NCBI RefSeq assembly: GCF_008831285.2
Contig: NW_022204813.1
Coordinates: 1-53,315 of the forward strand
Direction of reading: 5' to 3'
Source of the DNA: Nymphaea colorata
Lineage: Eukaryota > Streptophyta > Magnoliopsida > Nymphaeales > Nymphaeaceae
DNA length: 53,315 bases
The first letter of the stretch is position 1. Every line of letters starts with the position of its first letter. Of this stretch, positions 1-14,320 are shown one piece after another. Made by a program: the position numbers and the translations under genes. The notes below the pieces were generated by a model that did no database searches, was not told the origin of the DNA, and saw nothing but the letters and a program-made list of their open reading frames with translations.

Positions 1-1320
1 AAATATGTTGTTACATTTATATATAATGATTTAAGGGAATGAGATCACTAGTTTGTACGAATACGAATGAGATTTAAGCTCCTCATTTTGTCACTTGCAG
101 TTAATCGAATGAGTTTAACATTTTGTTGCATTTATATTGACTGATTTAATAAATTGAAATCACAAGTACGTATGAATGCCAATCAGATTTAAGTCATTGA
201 TTTGATCCATATTGTTAATCCATGTGTCAACATGTTGTTACATTTATATTAAATGATTACGGGATTGGGTTAACAAGTTTGTATGAACATGAATGAGAGT
301 TACGCCATTCTTTGAATCCCTTAACATTGGATTAACTTTAAAAGATCAAATAAGAGCTTAAATTTCACTCAAATTCATACATACTTGTGATTTCAATCCC
401 CAACAACATTAAATATGATTATAACAAGAAGTTGAAATCATTCAATTAACTATAAAGATCGAATTAATGACTTAAATCCCAATTGCATTTATGTGAACGT
501 GTGAATTCAGTCGCTTAAATAATTCATTGTAGATGTAAAAACTAGTTAAAACACATTAGATTAAATATAAGGATAAATTTAATGTTGTTGGGGTCTGAAA
601 TCACAAGTATGTATGAATTTGAGTGAAATTTAAGCTCTTATTTGATTCTTTAAAGTTAATCCAATGTGTTTAACTTGTTGTAAAATATGTATCAAGGGGA
701 TCAAAATTTAAGCTCTTATTTCAATCCCATGTAGTTAATTCAAAGAGTTAAACATGTTGTTACGTTTATATTGAATGACTTAAGGGATTGAAATAACAAG
801 TTTGTTTGAACACGGATGAGATTTAAGCCATTCCTTGGATCCCTTATACCTATGCCAATGAGTTTAACTTGTTGTTACGTCTATATTGATTGGTTTAGAA
901 AATTGAAATCACAAGTTCATATGAATACGAATAAGATTTAGGTCATTCACTTGATCTATTATAGTTAACCAATGAGTTGAACAAGTTGTTCAATTTGATT
1001 TAAGAGATTGGGATCATAAGGTCGTACAAATATGAATGAGATTTAAGTAATTCATTCGTCCATTATAGTTAACACAACAATGAGTTGAACATGTTGTCAT
1101 ATCTATATTGATTGATTTAATTGATTTAAATCACACGTTCAACTATGAAGACGAATGAGATTTAAAGCATTCATTTGATCCGATGTAGTTTGTACCACGT
1201 GTTTAACTTTTCGTTATATCTAGATGAATGATTTGTGGGATTAAAAGAACATGTTCATATGAATACGAATAGGACTTAAGTCATTCATTACATCCCTTAT
1301 GTTTAATCCAATGCGTTTGA
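1..1320 (+). repeat. HOR copy 0 (3' part of a unit)
   Basis: This is the right-hand portion of a 2.93-kb unit, cut by the window edge and ending at the anchor GCGTTTGA. It includes a reverse-orientation block at about 325-577. That block is short because it carries only one of the two tandem 91-bp inverted monomers present in most units. The right arm of the inverted repeat reads GGGGTCTG here, where most copies have GGGGACTG; HOR copy 16 shares this variant. An AC-repeat-like slip (AAACACATT for AACACATT) is seen near 548. Confidence 0.9.
325..577 (-). repeat. Reversed block, HOR copy 0 (short form)
   Basis: Reverse-orientation monomers with a single ATTAACTATAAAGATCG unit (near 447) instead of two. 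The arms of the flanking inverted repeat are complete. Confidence 0.88.
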
Positions 1321-2020
1321 CATATTGCTTTATCAATATTGAGTAATTGAAGGGATTGAAATCACAAGTTCGTATGAATATGAATGACTTGATCCATCAC
1401 TTGTTAACTCAATGTGTTTGACTTCTTGTTGTATCTATATTGAATTATTAAGGGAATGAAATCACAAGTTCGTATGCACACCTTTATACTTATTCAAATG
1501 AGATCAACTCCTTGTTATATCTTTGTTGATGATTAAATGATTTGAAATCATGAATACAAATGGGTTTTGTCATTCATTTGATCCATTATAGTAAATGCAA
1601 TGGGTTTAACTTGTTTTTATATTTATATTAAATCACCTAAATAATTCAAATGACAAGTTTTTATGAATACGAATGGGACCTAAGCCATTTGTTTGATCGC
1701 TTATAGCTAATCGAAAGAGTTTAATTTGTTGTTACATATATATTCAATGATGTTAGAGATTGAAATCAAAAGCTCATATGAATACAAATGGGATTTAAGA
1801 CATTCATTTGATCCCTTATAGTTAATTCAATGTGTTCAACTAGTTATATCTATATTGAATAGTTTAAGATATTGAAATAGCAAGTTCATATTAATACGAA
1901 TGAGATTCCAAGACATTTTGTTTCCTTATTGTCAATCCAATGGTTTAACTTGTTATTTATATTGAAGATTTAAGGGATTAAAAAGACAAGTTCGTACGAC
2001 ATTTAATACATTCATTTGAT

Positions 2021-2610
2021 ATTTATAGTTAATCTAATGAATATAAAATGTTGTTACATTTATATTCAAAGATTTAAGGGATTGAAATAACCTGTTTGTA
2101 GTAATTCAAATGAGGTTTAAAACATTGATTCGATCCACTATTGTTAAGCCAATTTGTCAAACTTTCGTTTCATTTATATTGTTGATTGATTGAAGAGATT
2201 AAAATCACAATTTTTGCTATTTATAGTTAATGTAATGAATATAAAATGTTGTCACATTTATATTCAATGATTTAAGTGATTGAAACAACTAGTTTGTACT
2301 AATTAAATGAGGTTTAAAACATTCATTCGATCAACTATTGTTAAGCGAATTGTTAAACTTGTCGTTTCATTTATATTGTTGATTGATTGAAGAGATTAAA
2401 ATCACAATTTTGTATCATTTGATATTTATAGTTAATGTAATGAATATAAAATGTTGTCACATTTATATTCAATGATTTAAGTGATTGAAACAACTAGTTT
2501 GTACTAATTCAAATGAGGTTTAAAACATTCATTCGATCAACTATTGTTAAGGGAATTTGTTAAATTTGTCGTTTCATTTATATTGTTGATTGATTGAAGA
2601 GATTAAAATC
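2021..2610 (+). repeat. Triplicated ~200-bp segment in HOR copy 1
   Basis: ATTTATAGTTAAT starts occur at 2021, 2219 and 2424. The second and third both carry the second-half markers AATGTAATG, AACTAGTTTGTACTAATT and GATCAACTATTG. The extra copy therefore arose by duplication of the second half. The second start lacks nine bases of the usual lead-in (TTTTTGCTATTTATAG). Confidence 0.88.
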
Positions 2611-3274
2611 AGAATTCGTATGAATATGAATGAAATTTCAGCCATACATTTGATCTCCTATAGTTCATTCAGTGTGTTTAACTTGCTTTTACATCGATAT
2701 TGAATGAATTAAAGGTTTGAAATCACAAGTTCTATGAATACGAATGGATTTCAGCCATTAATTTGAACCATTATACAATCGTTATTAATTAATCATATTT
2801 GTTTAACAAGTTTTCATATAAATATTGAATGATTTTAAGGATTGAAATCAAAAGTTCATATGAACACAAATGGGATTTGAGTTTTCATTTGATCCCTTAT
2901 AGTTAATCAAATGAGTTTCAATTGCTCCTACAACTATATTGAAAGATTTAAGGAATGAAATCAAACGTTCATGTGAATACGAATGGGATTTAAGCCACTA
3001 ATTTCATCACTTATAGTTAATCGAACGAGTTAAATATGTTGTTACATTTATAATTAATGATTTAAGGGAATGAAATCGTTAGTTTGTACTAATACGAATG
3101 AGATTTAAGCTCCTCATTTGGTCACTTGCAGTTAATCGAATGAGTTTAACATTTTGTTGCATTTATATTGACTGATTTAATAAATTGAAATCACAAGTAC
3201 GTATGAATGCCAATCTGATTTAAGTCACTGATTTGATCCCATATAGTTAATCCATAAGTCAACATGTTGTTACG

Positions 3275-3607
3275 TTTAAAAGATCAAATAAGAGCTTAAA
3301 TTTCACTCAAATTCATACATACTTGTGATTTCAATCCCCAACAACATTAAATATGATTATAACAAGAAGTTGAAATCATTCAATTAACTATAAAGATCGA
3401 ATTAATGACTTAAACCCCAATTGCATTTATATGAACGGGTGAATTCAGTCGCTTAAATAGTTGAAATCATTCAATTAACTATAAAGATCGAATTAATGAC
3501 TTAAATCCCAATTGCATTTATGTGAACGTGTGAATTCAGTCTTTTAAATAATTCATTGTAGATGTAAAAACAAGTTAAACACATTAGATTAAATATAAGC
3601 GATAAAT
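3275..3607 (-). repeat. Reversed block, HOR copy 1 (left edge truncated)
   Basis: Begins at TTTAAAAGATC because the preceding ~110 bp are deleted. It has both 91-bp inverted monomers. The left arm of the inverted repeat is shortened by about 13 bp. Confidence 0.86.
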
Positions 3608-6192
3608 TTAATGTTGTTGGAGACTGAAATCACAAGTACGTATGAATTTGAGTGAAATTTAAGCTCCTATTTGTTCTTTTAAAGTTAATACAATGTGTTT
3701 AACTTGTTGTAAAATATGTATCAAGGGCTCAAAATTTAAGCTCTTATTTCAATCCCTTGTAGTTAATTCAATGAGTTAAACATGTTGTTACATTTATATT
3801 GAATGACTTAAGGGATTGATATAACAAGTTTGTTTGAACACGGATGAGATTTAAGCCATTCCTTGGATCCCTTATACATATGCCAATGAGTTCAACTTGT
3901 TGTTACGTCTATATTGATTGGTTTAGAAAATTGAAATCACAAGTTCATATGAATACGAATAAGATTTAGGTCATTCACTTGATCTATTATAGTTAACCAA
4001 TGAGTTGAACTTGTTGTTCAATTTGATTTAAGAGATTGGGATCATAAGGTCGTACAAATATGAATGATATTTAAGTAATTCATTTCGTCCATTATAGTTA
4101 ACACAACATTTAGTTGAACATGTTGTTATATCTATATTGATTGATTTAATAGATTTAAATCACACGTTCACATGAAGACGAATGGGATTTAAAGCATTCA
4201 TTTGATCCGATATAGTTTGTTCCACGTGTTTAACTTGTCGTTATATCTAGATTGAATGATTTACGGGATTAAAAGTACATGTTCATATGAATACGAATGG
4301 GACTTAAGTCATTCATTACATCCCTTATGTTTAATCCAACGCGTTTGACATATTTTTTTATCTATATAGAGTAATTGAAGGGATTGAAATCCCAAGTTCG
4401 TATGAATATGAATGACTTGATTCATCACTAGTTAACTCAACGTGTTTGACTTCTTGTTGTATCTATATTGAATTATTAAGGGAATGAAATCACAAGTTCG
4501 TATGCACACCTTTATACTTATTCAAATGAGATCAACTCCTTGTTATATCTTTGTTGATGATTAAATGATTTGAAATCATGAATACAAATGGGTTTTGTCA
4601 TTCATTTGATCCATTATAGTAAATGCAATGGGATTAACTTGTTTTTATATTTACATTAAATCACCTAAATAATTCAAATCACAAGTTTTTATGAATACGA
4701 ATGGGACTTAAGCCATTTGTTTGATCGCTTATAGCTAATCGAAAGAGTTTAATTTGTTGTTACATATATATATTCAATGATGTTAGAGATTGAAATCAAA
4801 AGCTCATATGAATATAAATGGGATTTAAGACATTCATTTGATCCCTTATAGTTAATTTAATGTGTTCAACTAGTTATATCTATATTGAATAATTTAAGAT
4901 ATTGAAACAACAAGTTCACATTAATACGAATGAGATTCCAAGACATTTTGTTTCCTTATTGTCAATCCAATGGTTTAACTTGTTATTTATACTTGAAGAT
5001 TTAAGGGATTAAAATGACAGGTTCGTACGACATTTAATACATTCATTTGATATTTATAGTTAATCTAATGAATATAAAATGTTGTCACATTTATATTAAA
5101 TGATTTAAGGGATTGAAACAACCAGTTTGTAGTAATTCAAATGAGGTTTAAAACATTCATTTGATCCACTATTTTAAGCCAATTTGTGAAACTTTTCGTT
5201 TCATTTATATTGTTGATTGATTGAAGAGATTAAAATCACAATTTTGTATCATTTGATATTTATAGTTAATGTAATGAATATAAAATGTTGTCACATTTAT
5301 ATTCAATGATTTAAGTGATTGAAACAACTAGTTTGTACTAATTCAAATCAGGTTTAAAACATTCATTCGATCAACTATTGTTAAGCGAATTTGTTAAACT
5401 TGTCGTTTCATTTATATTGTTGATTTATTGAAGAGATTAAAATCACAATTTCGTATGAATATGAATGAAATTTCAGCCATTCATTTGATCTCCTATAGTT
5501 CATTCAGTGTGTTTAATTACTTTTACATCGATATTGAATCAATTAAAGGTTTGAAATCACAAGTTCTATGAATTCGAATGGGATTTCAGTCATTAATTTG
5601 AACCATTATACAATCGTTATTAATTAATCATATTTGTTGAACCAGTTTTTATATAAATATTGAATGATTTTAAGGATTGAAATCACAAGTTCATATGAAC
5701 ACAAATGGGATTTGAGTTTTTCATTTGATCCCTTATAGTTAATCAAATGAGTTTAATTGCTCCTACAACTATATTGAATGATTTAAGGAATGGAAATCAA
5801 ACGTTCATGTGAATACGAATGAGATTTAAGCCACTAATTTCATCACTTATAGTTAATCGAACGAGTTAAATATGTTGCTACATTTATATTTAATGATTTA
5901 GGGGAATGAAATCATTAGTTTGTACGAATACGAATGAGATTTAAGCTCCTCATTTGGTCACTTGCGGTTAATCGAATGAGTTTAACATTTTGTTGCATTT
6001 ATATTGACTGATTTAATAAATTGAAATCACAAGTACGTATGAATGCCAATCAGATTTAAGTCATTGATTTGATCCCATATAGTTAATTCATGAGTCGACA
6101 TGTTGTTACATTTATATTAAATGATTACGGGATTGAGTTAACAAGTTTGTATGAACATGAATGAGAGTTACGCCATTCTTTGAATCCCTTAA

Positions 6193-6535
6193 CATTGGAT
6201 TAACTTTAAAAGATCAAATAAGAGCTTAAATTTCACTCAAATTCATACATACTTGTGATTTCAATCCCCAACAACATTAAATATGATTATAACAAGAAGT
6301 TGAAATCATTCAATTAACTATAAGGATCGAATGAATGACTTAAATCCCAATTCCATTTATATGAACGTGTGAATTTAGTCGATTAAATAGTTGAAATCAT
6401 TCAATTAACTATAAAGATCGAATTAATGACTTAAATCCCAATTGCATTTATGTGAACGTGTGAATTCAGTCTTTAAATAATTCATTGTAGATGTAAAAAC
6501 AAGTTAAACACATTAGATTAAATATAAGGGATAAA
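6193..6535 (-). repeat. Reversed block, HOR copy 2
   Basis: Complete block with two 91-bp monomers. The first reads ATAAGGATCGAATGAATGAC, closer to the forward consensus than the AAAGATCGAATTAATG form of the other copies. Confidence 0.88.
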
Positions 6536-6587
6536 TTTAATGTTGTTGGGGACTGAAATCACAAGTATATATGAATTTGAGTGAAAT

Positions 6588-6742
6588 TTAAGCTCTTATT
6601 TGATCTTTTAAAGTTAATCCAATGTGTTTAACTTGTTGTAAAATATGTATCAAGGGGAACAAAATTTAAGCTCTTATTGATCTTTTAAAGTTAATCCAAT
6701 GTGTTTAACTTGTTGTAAAATATGTATGAAGGGGATCAAAAT
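6588..6742 (+). repeat. 78-bp tandem duplication in HOR copy 2
   Basis: Two successive copies run from TTAAGCTCTTATT through AAGGGGA-CAAAATT at 6588-6665 and 6666-6742. They differ by a few bases (CTTATTTGATC against CTTATTGATC; TATCAAGGGGAAC against TATGAAGGGGATC). Other units have one copy. Confidence 0.9.
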
Positions 6743-7355
6743 TTAAGCTCTTATTTCAATCCCTTGTAGTTAATTCATTGAGTTCAACATGTTGTTACGT
6801 TTATATTGAATGACTTAAGGGATTGAAATAACAAGTTTGTTTGAACACGGATCAGATTTAAGCCATTCCTTGGATCCCTTATACCTATGCCAATGAGTTC
6901 AGCTTGTTGTTACGTCTATATTGATTGGTTTAAAAAATGGAAACCACAAGTTCATATGAATACGAATAAGATTTAGGTCATTCACTTGATCTATTATAGT
7001 TAACCAATTAGTTGAACTTGTTGTTCAATTTGATTCAAGCGATTGGGATCATAAGGTCGTACAAATATGAATGAGATTTAAGTAATTCATTTCGTCCATT
7101 ATAGTTAACACAACAATGAGTTGAGCATGTTGTCATATCTATATTGATTGATTTAATAGATTTAAATCACACGTTCACATGAAGAGGAATGAGATTTAAA
7201 GCATTCATTTGATCCGATATAGTTTGTACCAAGTGTTTAACTTGTCGTTATATCTAGATTGAATGATTTACGGGATTAAAAGTACATGTTCATATGAATA
7301 CAAATGGGACTTAAGTCATTCATTACATCCCTTATGTTTAATCCAACGCGTTTGA

Positions 7356-10282
7356 CATATTGTTTTATCTATATTGAGTAATTGAAGGGATTGAAATCAC
7401 AAGTTCGTCTGAATATGAATGACTTGATCCACCACTAGTTAACTCAATGTGTTTGACTTCTTGTTGTATCTATATTGAATGATTAAGGGAATGAAATCAC
7501 AAGTTCGTATGCACACCTTTATACTTATTCAAATGAGATCAACTCCTTGTTATATCTTTGTTAATGATTGAATGATTTGAAATCATGAATACAAATGGGT
7601 TTTGTCATTCATTTGATCCATTATAGTAAATGCAATGGGTTTAACTTGTTTTTACATTTATATTAAATCACCTAAATAATTCAAATCACAAGTTTTTATG
7701 AATACGAATGGGACTTAAGCCATTTGTTTGATCTCTTATAGCTAATCGAAAGTGTTTAATTTGTTGTTACATATATATTCAATGATGTTAGAGATTGAAA
7801 TCAAAAGCTCATATGAATACAAATGGGATTTAAGACATTCATTTGATCCCTTATAGTTAATTCAATGTGTTCAACTAGTTATATCTATATTGAATAGTTT
7901 AAGATATTGAAATAACAGGTTCATATTAATACGAATGAGATTCTAAGACATTTTGTTTCCTTATTGTCAATCCAATGGTTTAATTGTTATTTATATTTGA
8001 AGATTTAAGGGATTAAAATGACAAGTTCGTACGACATTTAATACATTCATTTGATATTTATAGTTAATCTAATGAATGTAAAATGTTGTTACATTTATAT
8101 TCAATGATTTAAGGGATTGAAACAACCAGTTTGTAGTAATTCAAATGAGGTTTAAAACATTCATTCGATCCACTATTGTTAAGCCAATTTGTCAAACTTT
8201 TCGTTTCATTTATATTGTTGATTGATTGAAGAGATTAAAATCACAATTTTGTATCATTTGATATTTATAGTTAATGTAATGAATATAAAATGTTGTCACA
8301 TTTATATTCAGTGATTTAAGTGATTGAAACAACTAGTTTGTACTAATTCAAATGAGGTTTAAAACATTCATTCGATCAACTATTGTTAAGCGAATTTGTT
8401 AAACTTGTCGTTTCATTTATATTGTTGATTGATTGAAGAGATTAAAATCACAATTTCGTATGAATATGAATGAAATTTCAGCCATTCATTTGATCTCCTA
8501 TAGTTTGTTCAGTGTGTTTAACTTGCTTTTACATCGATATTGAATGAATTAAAGGTTTGAAATCACAAGTTCTATGAATTCGAATGGGATTTCAGCCATT
8601 AATTTGAACCATTATACAATCGTTATTAATTAATCATATTTGTTTAACCAGTTTTTATATAAATATTGAATGATTTTAAGGATTGAAACCAAAAGTTCAT
8701 ATGAACACAAATGGGATTTGAGTTTTTCATTTGATCCCTTATAGTTAATCAAATGAGTTTCAATTGCTCCTACAACTATATTGAATGATTTAAGGAATGG
8801 AAATCAAACGTTCATGTGAATACGAATGGGATTTAAGCCACTAATTTCATCACTTATAGTTAGTCGAACGAGCTAAATATGTTGTTACATTTATATTTAA
8901 TTATTTAAGGGAATGAAATCATTAGTTTGTACGAATACGAATGAGATTTAAGCTCCTCATTTGGTCACTTGAGTTAATCGAATGAGTTTAGCATTTTGTT
9001 GCATTTATACTGACTGATTTAATAAATTGAAATCACAAGTACGTATGAATGCCAATCTGATTTAAGTCATTGATTTGATCCCATATAGTTAATCCATGAG
9101 TCAACATGTTGTTACATTTATATTAAATGATTACGGGATTGAGTTAACAAGTTTGTATGAACATGAATGAGAGTTACGCCATTCTTTGAATCCCTTAACA
9201 TGGGATTTACTTTAAAAGATCAAATAAGAGCTTAAATTTCACTCAAATTCATACATACTTGTGATTTCAATCTCCAACAACATTAAATATGATTATAACA
9301 AGAAGTTGAAATCATTCAATTAACTATAAAGATCGAATTAATGACTTAAATCCGAATTGCATTTATATGAACGTGTGAATTCAGTCGCTTAAATAGTTGA
9401 AATCATTCAATTAACTATAAAGATCGAATTAATGACTTAAATCCCATTTGCGTTTATGTGATCGTGTGAATTCAGTCGCTTAAATAATTCATTGTAGATG
9501 TAAAAAGAAGTTAAACACATTAGATTAAATATAAGGGACAAATTTAATGTTGTTGGGGACTGAAATCACAAGTATGTATGAATTTGAGTGAAATTTAAGC
9601 TCTTATTTGATCTTTTAAAGTTAATCCAATGTGTTTAACTTGTTGTAAAATATGTATCAAGGGGATCAAAATTCAAGCTCTTATTTCAATCCCTTGTAGT
9701 TAATTCAACGAGTTAAACATGTTGTTACGTTTATATTGAATGACTTAAGGGATTGAAATAACAAGTTTGTTTGAACACGGATGAGATTTAAGCCATTCCT
9801 TGGATCCATCATACCTATGCCAATGAGTTCAACTTGTTGTTACGTCTATATTGATTGGTTTAGAAAATTGAAATCACAAGTTCATATGAATACGAATAAG
9901 ATTTAGGTCATTCACTTGATCTATTATAGTTAACCAATGAGTTGAACTTGTTGTTCAATTTGATTTAAGAGATTGGGATCATAAGGTCGTACAAATATGA
10001 ATGAGATTTAAGTAATTCATTTCGTCCATTATAGTTAACACAATGAGTTGAACATGTTGTCATATCTATATTGATTGATTTAATAGATTTAAATCACACG
10101 TTCAGATGTAGACGAATGGGATTTAAAGCATTCATTTGATCCGATATAGTTTGTACCACGTGTTTAACTTGTCGTTATATCTAGATTGAATGATTTACCG
10201 GATTAAAAGTACATGTTCATATGAATACGAATGGGACTTAAGTCATTCATTACATCCCTTATGTTTAATCCAACGCGTTTGA
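7356..10282 (+). repeat. HOR copy 3 (2927 bp)
   Basis: Unit of modal length and the start of the most uniform part of the array. It shares private variants with copy 4: AACAGGTTCAT near 7914, GAGATTCTAAGAC near 7937, AATGAATGTAAAATG near 8071, ATAGTTTGTTCAGTG near 8500 and GATTGAAACCAAAAG near 8685. These two copies are therefore closest relatives. The inverted block lies at about 9199-9542. Confidence 0.92.
9199..9542 (-). repeat. Reversed block, HOR copy 3
   Basis: Complete two-monomer block. Its left arm has changes at the very edge (ATGGGATTTAC for ATTGGATTAAC). Confidence 0.88.
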
Positions 10283-13206
10283 CATATTGTTTTATCTATA
10301 TTGAGTAATTGAAGGGATTGAAATCACAAGTTCGTATGAATATGAATGACTTGATCCATCACTAGTTAACTTAATGTGTTTGACTTCTTGTTGTATCTAT
10401 ATTGAATGATTAAGGGAATGAAATCACAAGTTCGTATCACACCTTTATACTTATTCAAATGAGGACAACTCCTTGTTATATCTTTGTTGATGATTAAATG
10501 ATTTGAAATCATGAATACAAATGGGTTTTGTCATTCATTTGATCCATTATAGTAAATGCAATGGGTTTAACTTGTTTTTACATTTATATTAAATCACCTA
10601 AATAATTCAAATCACAAGTTTTTATGAATACGAATGGGACTTAAGCCATTTGTTTGATCGCTTATAGCTAATCGAAAGTGTTTAATTTGTTGTTACATAT
10701 ATATTCAATGATGTTAGAGATTGAAATCAAAAGCTCATATGAATACAAATGGGATTTAAGACATTCATTTGATCCCTTATAGTTAATTCAATGTGTTCAA
10801 CTAGTTATATCTATATTGAATAGTTTAAGATATTGAAATAACAGGTTCATATTCATACAATGAGATTCTAAGACATTTTGTTTCCTTATTGTCAATCCAA
10901 TGGTTTAACTTGTTATTTATATTTGAAGATTTAAGGGATTAAAATGACAAGTTCGTACGACATTTAATACATTCATTTGATATTTATAGTTAATCTAATG
11001 AATGTAAAATGTTGTTACATTTATATTCAATGATTTAAGGGATTGAAACAACCAGTTTGTAGTAATTCAAATGAGGTTTAAAACATTCATTCGATCCACT
11101 ATTGTTAAGCCAATTTGTCAAACTTTTCGTTTCATTTATATTGTTGATTGATTGAAGAGATTAAAATCACAATTTTGTATCATTTGATATTTATAGTTAA
11201 TGTAATGAATATAAAATGTTGTCACATTTTATTCAATGATTTAAGTGATTGAAACAACTAGTTTGTACTAATTCAAATGAGGTTTAAAACATTCATTCGA
11301 TCAACTATTGTTAAGCGAATTTGTTAAACTTGTCGTTTCATTTATATTGTTGATTGATTGAAGAGATTAAAATCACAATTTCGTATGAATATGAATGAAA
11401 TTTCAGCCATTCATTTGATCTCCTATAGTTTGTTCAGTGTGTTTAACTTGCTTTTACATCGATATTGAATGAATTAAAGGTTTGAAATCACAAGTTCTTG
11501 AATTCGAATGGGATTTCAGCCATTAATTTGAACCATTATACAATCGTTATTAATTAATCATATTTGTTTAACCAGTTTTTATATAAATATTGAATGATTT
11601 TAAGGATTGAAACCAAAGTTCATATGAACACAAATGGGATTTGAGTTTTTCATTTGATCCCTTATAGTTAATCAAATGAGTTTCAATTGCTCCTACAACT
11701 ATATTGAATGATTTAAGGAATGGAAATCAAACGTTCATGTGAATACGAATGGGATTTAAGCCACTAATTTCATCACTTATAGTTAATCGAACGAGTTAAA
11801 TATGTTGTTACATTTATATTTAATGATTTAAGGGAATGAAATCATTAGTTTGTACGAATACGAATGAGATTTAAGCTCCTCATTTGGTCACTTGCAGTTA
11901 ATCGAATGAGTTTAACATTTTGTTGCATTTATATTGACTGATTTAATAAATTGAAATCACAAGTACGTATGAATGCCAATCAGATTTAAGTCATTGATTT
12001 GATCCCATATAGTTAATCCATGAGTCAACATGTTGTTACATTTATATTAAATGATTACGGGATTGAGTTAACAAGTTTGTATGAACATGAATGAGAGTTA
12101 CGCCATTCTTTGAATCCCTTAACATTGGATTAACTTTAAAAGATCAAATAAGAGCTTAAATTTCACTCAAATTCATACATACTTGTGATTTCAATCCCAA
12201 CAACATTAAATATGATTATAACAAGAAGTTGAAATCATTCAATTAACTATAAAGATCGAATTAATGACTTAAATCCCAATTGCATTTATATGAACGTGTG
12301 AATTCAGTCGCTTAAATAGTTGAAATCATTCAATTAACTATAAAGATCGAATTAATGACTTAAATCCCAATTGCATTTATGTGAACGTGTGAATTCAGTC
12401 GCTTAAATAATTCATTGTAGATGTAAAAACAAGTTAAACACATTAGATTAAATATAAGGGATAAATTTAATGTTGTTGGGGACTGAAATCACAAGTATGT
12501 ACGAATTTGAGTGAAATTTAAGCTCTTATTTGATCTTTTAAAGTTAATCCAATGTGTTTAACTTGTTGTAAAATATGTATCAAGGGGATCAAAATTTAAG
12601 CTCTTATTTCAATCCCTTGTAGTTAATTCAATGAGTTAAACATGTTGTTACGTTTATATTGAATGACTTAAGGATTGAAATAACAAGTTTGTTTGAACAC
12701 GGATGAGATTTAAGCCATTCCTTGGATCCCTTATACCTATGCCAATGAGTTCAACTTGTTGTTACGTCTATATTGATTGGTTTAGAAAATTGAAATCACA
12801 AGTTCATATGAATACGAATAAGATTTAGGTCATTCACTTGATCTATTATAGTTAACCAATGAGTTGAACTTGTTGTTCAATTTGATTTAAGAGATTGGGA
12901 TCATAAGGTCGTACAAATATGAATGAGATTTAAGTAATTCATTTCGTCCATTATAGTTAACACAACAATGAGTTGAACATGTTGTCATATCTATATTGAT
13001 TGATTTAATAGATTTAAATCACACGTTCACATGAAGACGAATGGATTTAAAGCATTCATTTGATCCGATATAGTTTGTACCACGTGTTTAACTTGTCGTT
13101 ATATCTAGATTGAATGATTTACGGGATTAAAAGTACATGTTCATATGAATACGAATGGGACTTAAGTCATTCATTACATCCCTTATGTTTAATCCAACGC
13201 GTTTGA
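10283..13206 (+). repeat. HOR copy 4 (2924 bp)
   Basis: Unit of modal length, near-identical to copy 3 in its left two thirds and to copy 5 in its right third. The inverted block lies at about 12123-12465. Small losses are present (CGTATCACACC for CGTATGCACACC near 10434; TTTTATTC for TTTATATTC near 11227). Confidence 0.92.
12123..12465 (-). repeat. Reversed block, HOR copy 4
   Basis: Complete two-monomer block, nearly identical to that in copy 5. Confidence 0.88.
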
Positions 13207-13907
13207 CATATTGTTTTATCTATATTGAGTAATTGAAGGGATTGAAATCACAAGTTCGTATGAATATGAATGACTTGATCCATCACTAGTTAACTCAATG
13301 TGTTTGACTTCTTGTTGTATCTATATTGAATGATTAAGGGAATGAAATCACAAGTTCGTATGCACACCTTTATACTTATTCAAATGAGATCAACTCCTTG
13401 TTATATCTTTGTTGATGATTAAATGATTTGAAATCATGAATACAAATGGGTTTTGTCATTCATTTGATCCATTATAGTAAATGCAATGGGTTTAACTTGT
13501 TTTTATATTTATATTAAATCACCTAAATAATTCAAATCACAAGTTTTTATGAATACGAATGGGACTTAAGCCATTTGTTTGATCGCTTATAGCTAATCGA
13601 AAGTGTTTAATTTGTTGTTACATATATATTCAATGATGTTAGAGATTGAAATCAAAAGCTCATATGAATACAAATGGGATTTAAGACATTCATTTGATCC
13701 CTTATAGTTAATTCAATGTGTTCAACTAGTTATATCTATATTGAATAGTTTAAGATATTGAAATAACAAGTTCATATTAATACGAATGAGATTCCAAGAC
13801 ATTTTGTTTCCTTATTGTCAATCCAATGGTTTAACTTGTTATTTATATTTGAAGATTTAAGGGATTAAAATGACAAGTTCGTACGACATTTAATACATTC
13901 ATTTGAT

Positions 13908-14320
13908 ATTTATAGTTAATCTAATGAATATAAAATGTTGTTACATTTATATTCAATGATTTAAGGGATTGAAACAACCAGTTTGTAGTAATTCAAATGA
14001 GGTTTAAAACATTCATTCGATCCACTATTGTTAAGCCAATTTGTCAAACTTTTCGTTTCATTTATATTGTTGATTGATTGAAGAGATTAAAATCACAATT
14101 TTGTATCATTTGATATTTATAGTTAATGTAATGAATATAAAATGTTGTCACATTTATATTCAATGATTTAAGTGATTGAAACAACTAGTTTGTACTAATT
14201 CAAATGAGGTTTAAAACATTCATTCGATCAACTATTGTTAAGCGAATTTGTTAAACTTGTCGTTTCATTTATATTGTTGATTGATTGAAGAGATTAAAAT
14301 CACAATTTCGTATGAATATG
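13908..14320 (+). repeat. ~207-bp dimer inside the HOR (reference example)
   Basis: Two consecutive ~207-bp segments start with ATTTATAGTTAAT at 13908 and 14115. Each holds two monomers and they are more alike than other monomer pairs. The halves are told apart by AATCTAATG, CAACCAGTTTGTAG and GATCCACTATTG in the first, and AATGTAATG, CAACTAGTTTGTAC and GATCAACTATTG in the second. Copy number varies between units: three in copy 1, one in copy 15, two in the other full units. Confidence 0.88.

Larger units (their letters stand above)
1321..4348 (+). repeat. HOR copy 1 (3028 bp; 200-bp segment triplicated, ~110-bp deletion)
   Basis: Full unit of 3028 bp. Two compensating changes explain its length. 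First, the segment starting ATTTATAGTTAATSTAATGA occurs three times (starts 2021, 2219, 2424) where most units have two, adding about 200 bp. Second, about 110 bp is missing at about 3275, where TGTTGTTACG joins directly to TTTAAAAGATC. This removes the last forward monomer and the outer edge of the inverted block. The inverted block runs about 3275-3607. Confidence 0.9.
4349..7355 (+). repeat. HOR copy 2 (3007 bp; 78-bp tandem duplication)
   Basis: Full unit. The extra length over the modal 2.93 kb is explained by one tandem duplication of about 78 bp at 6588-6742. It has the usual two-copy 200-bp dimer (starts near 5056 and 5256) and a complete inverted block at about 6193-6535. Base variants place it between copy 1 and the uniform core copies. 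Confidence 0.9.

Noticed and set aside
421-520. CRISPR-like repeat/spacer regularity
   Set aside because: Short motifs recur at regular spacing, but the sequence between them is also repeated, and the period and composition are those of a satellite.
4759-4775. TATATATATA stretch as promoter or microsatellite
   Set aside because: It is a two-base expansion of the ACATATATATTC found at this position in other copies. No downstream gene exists.
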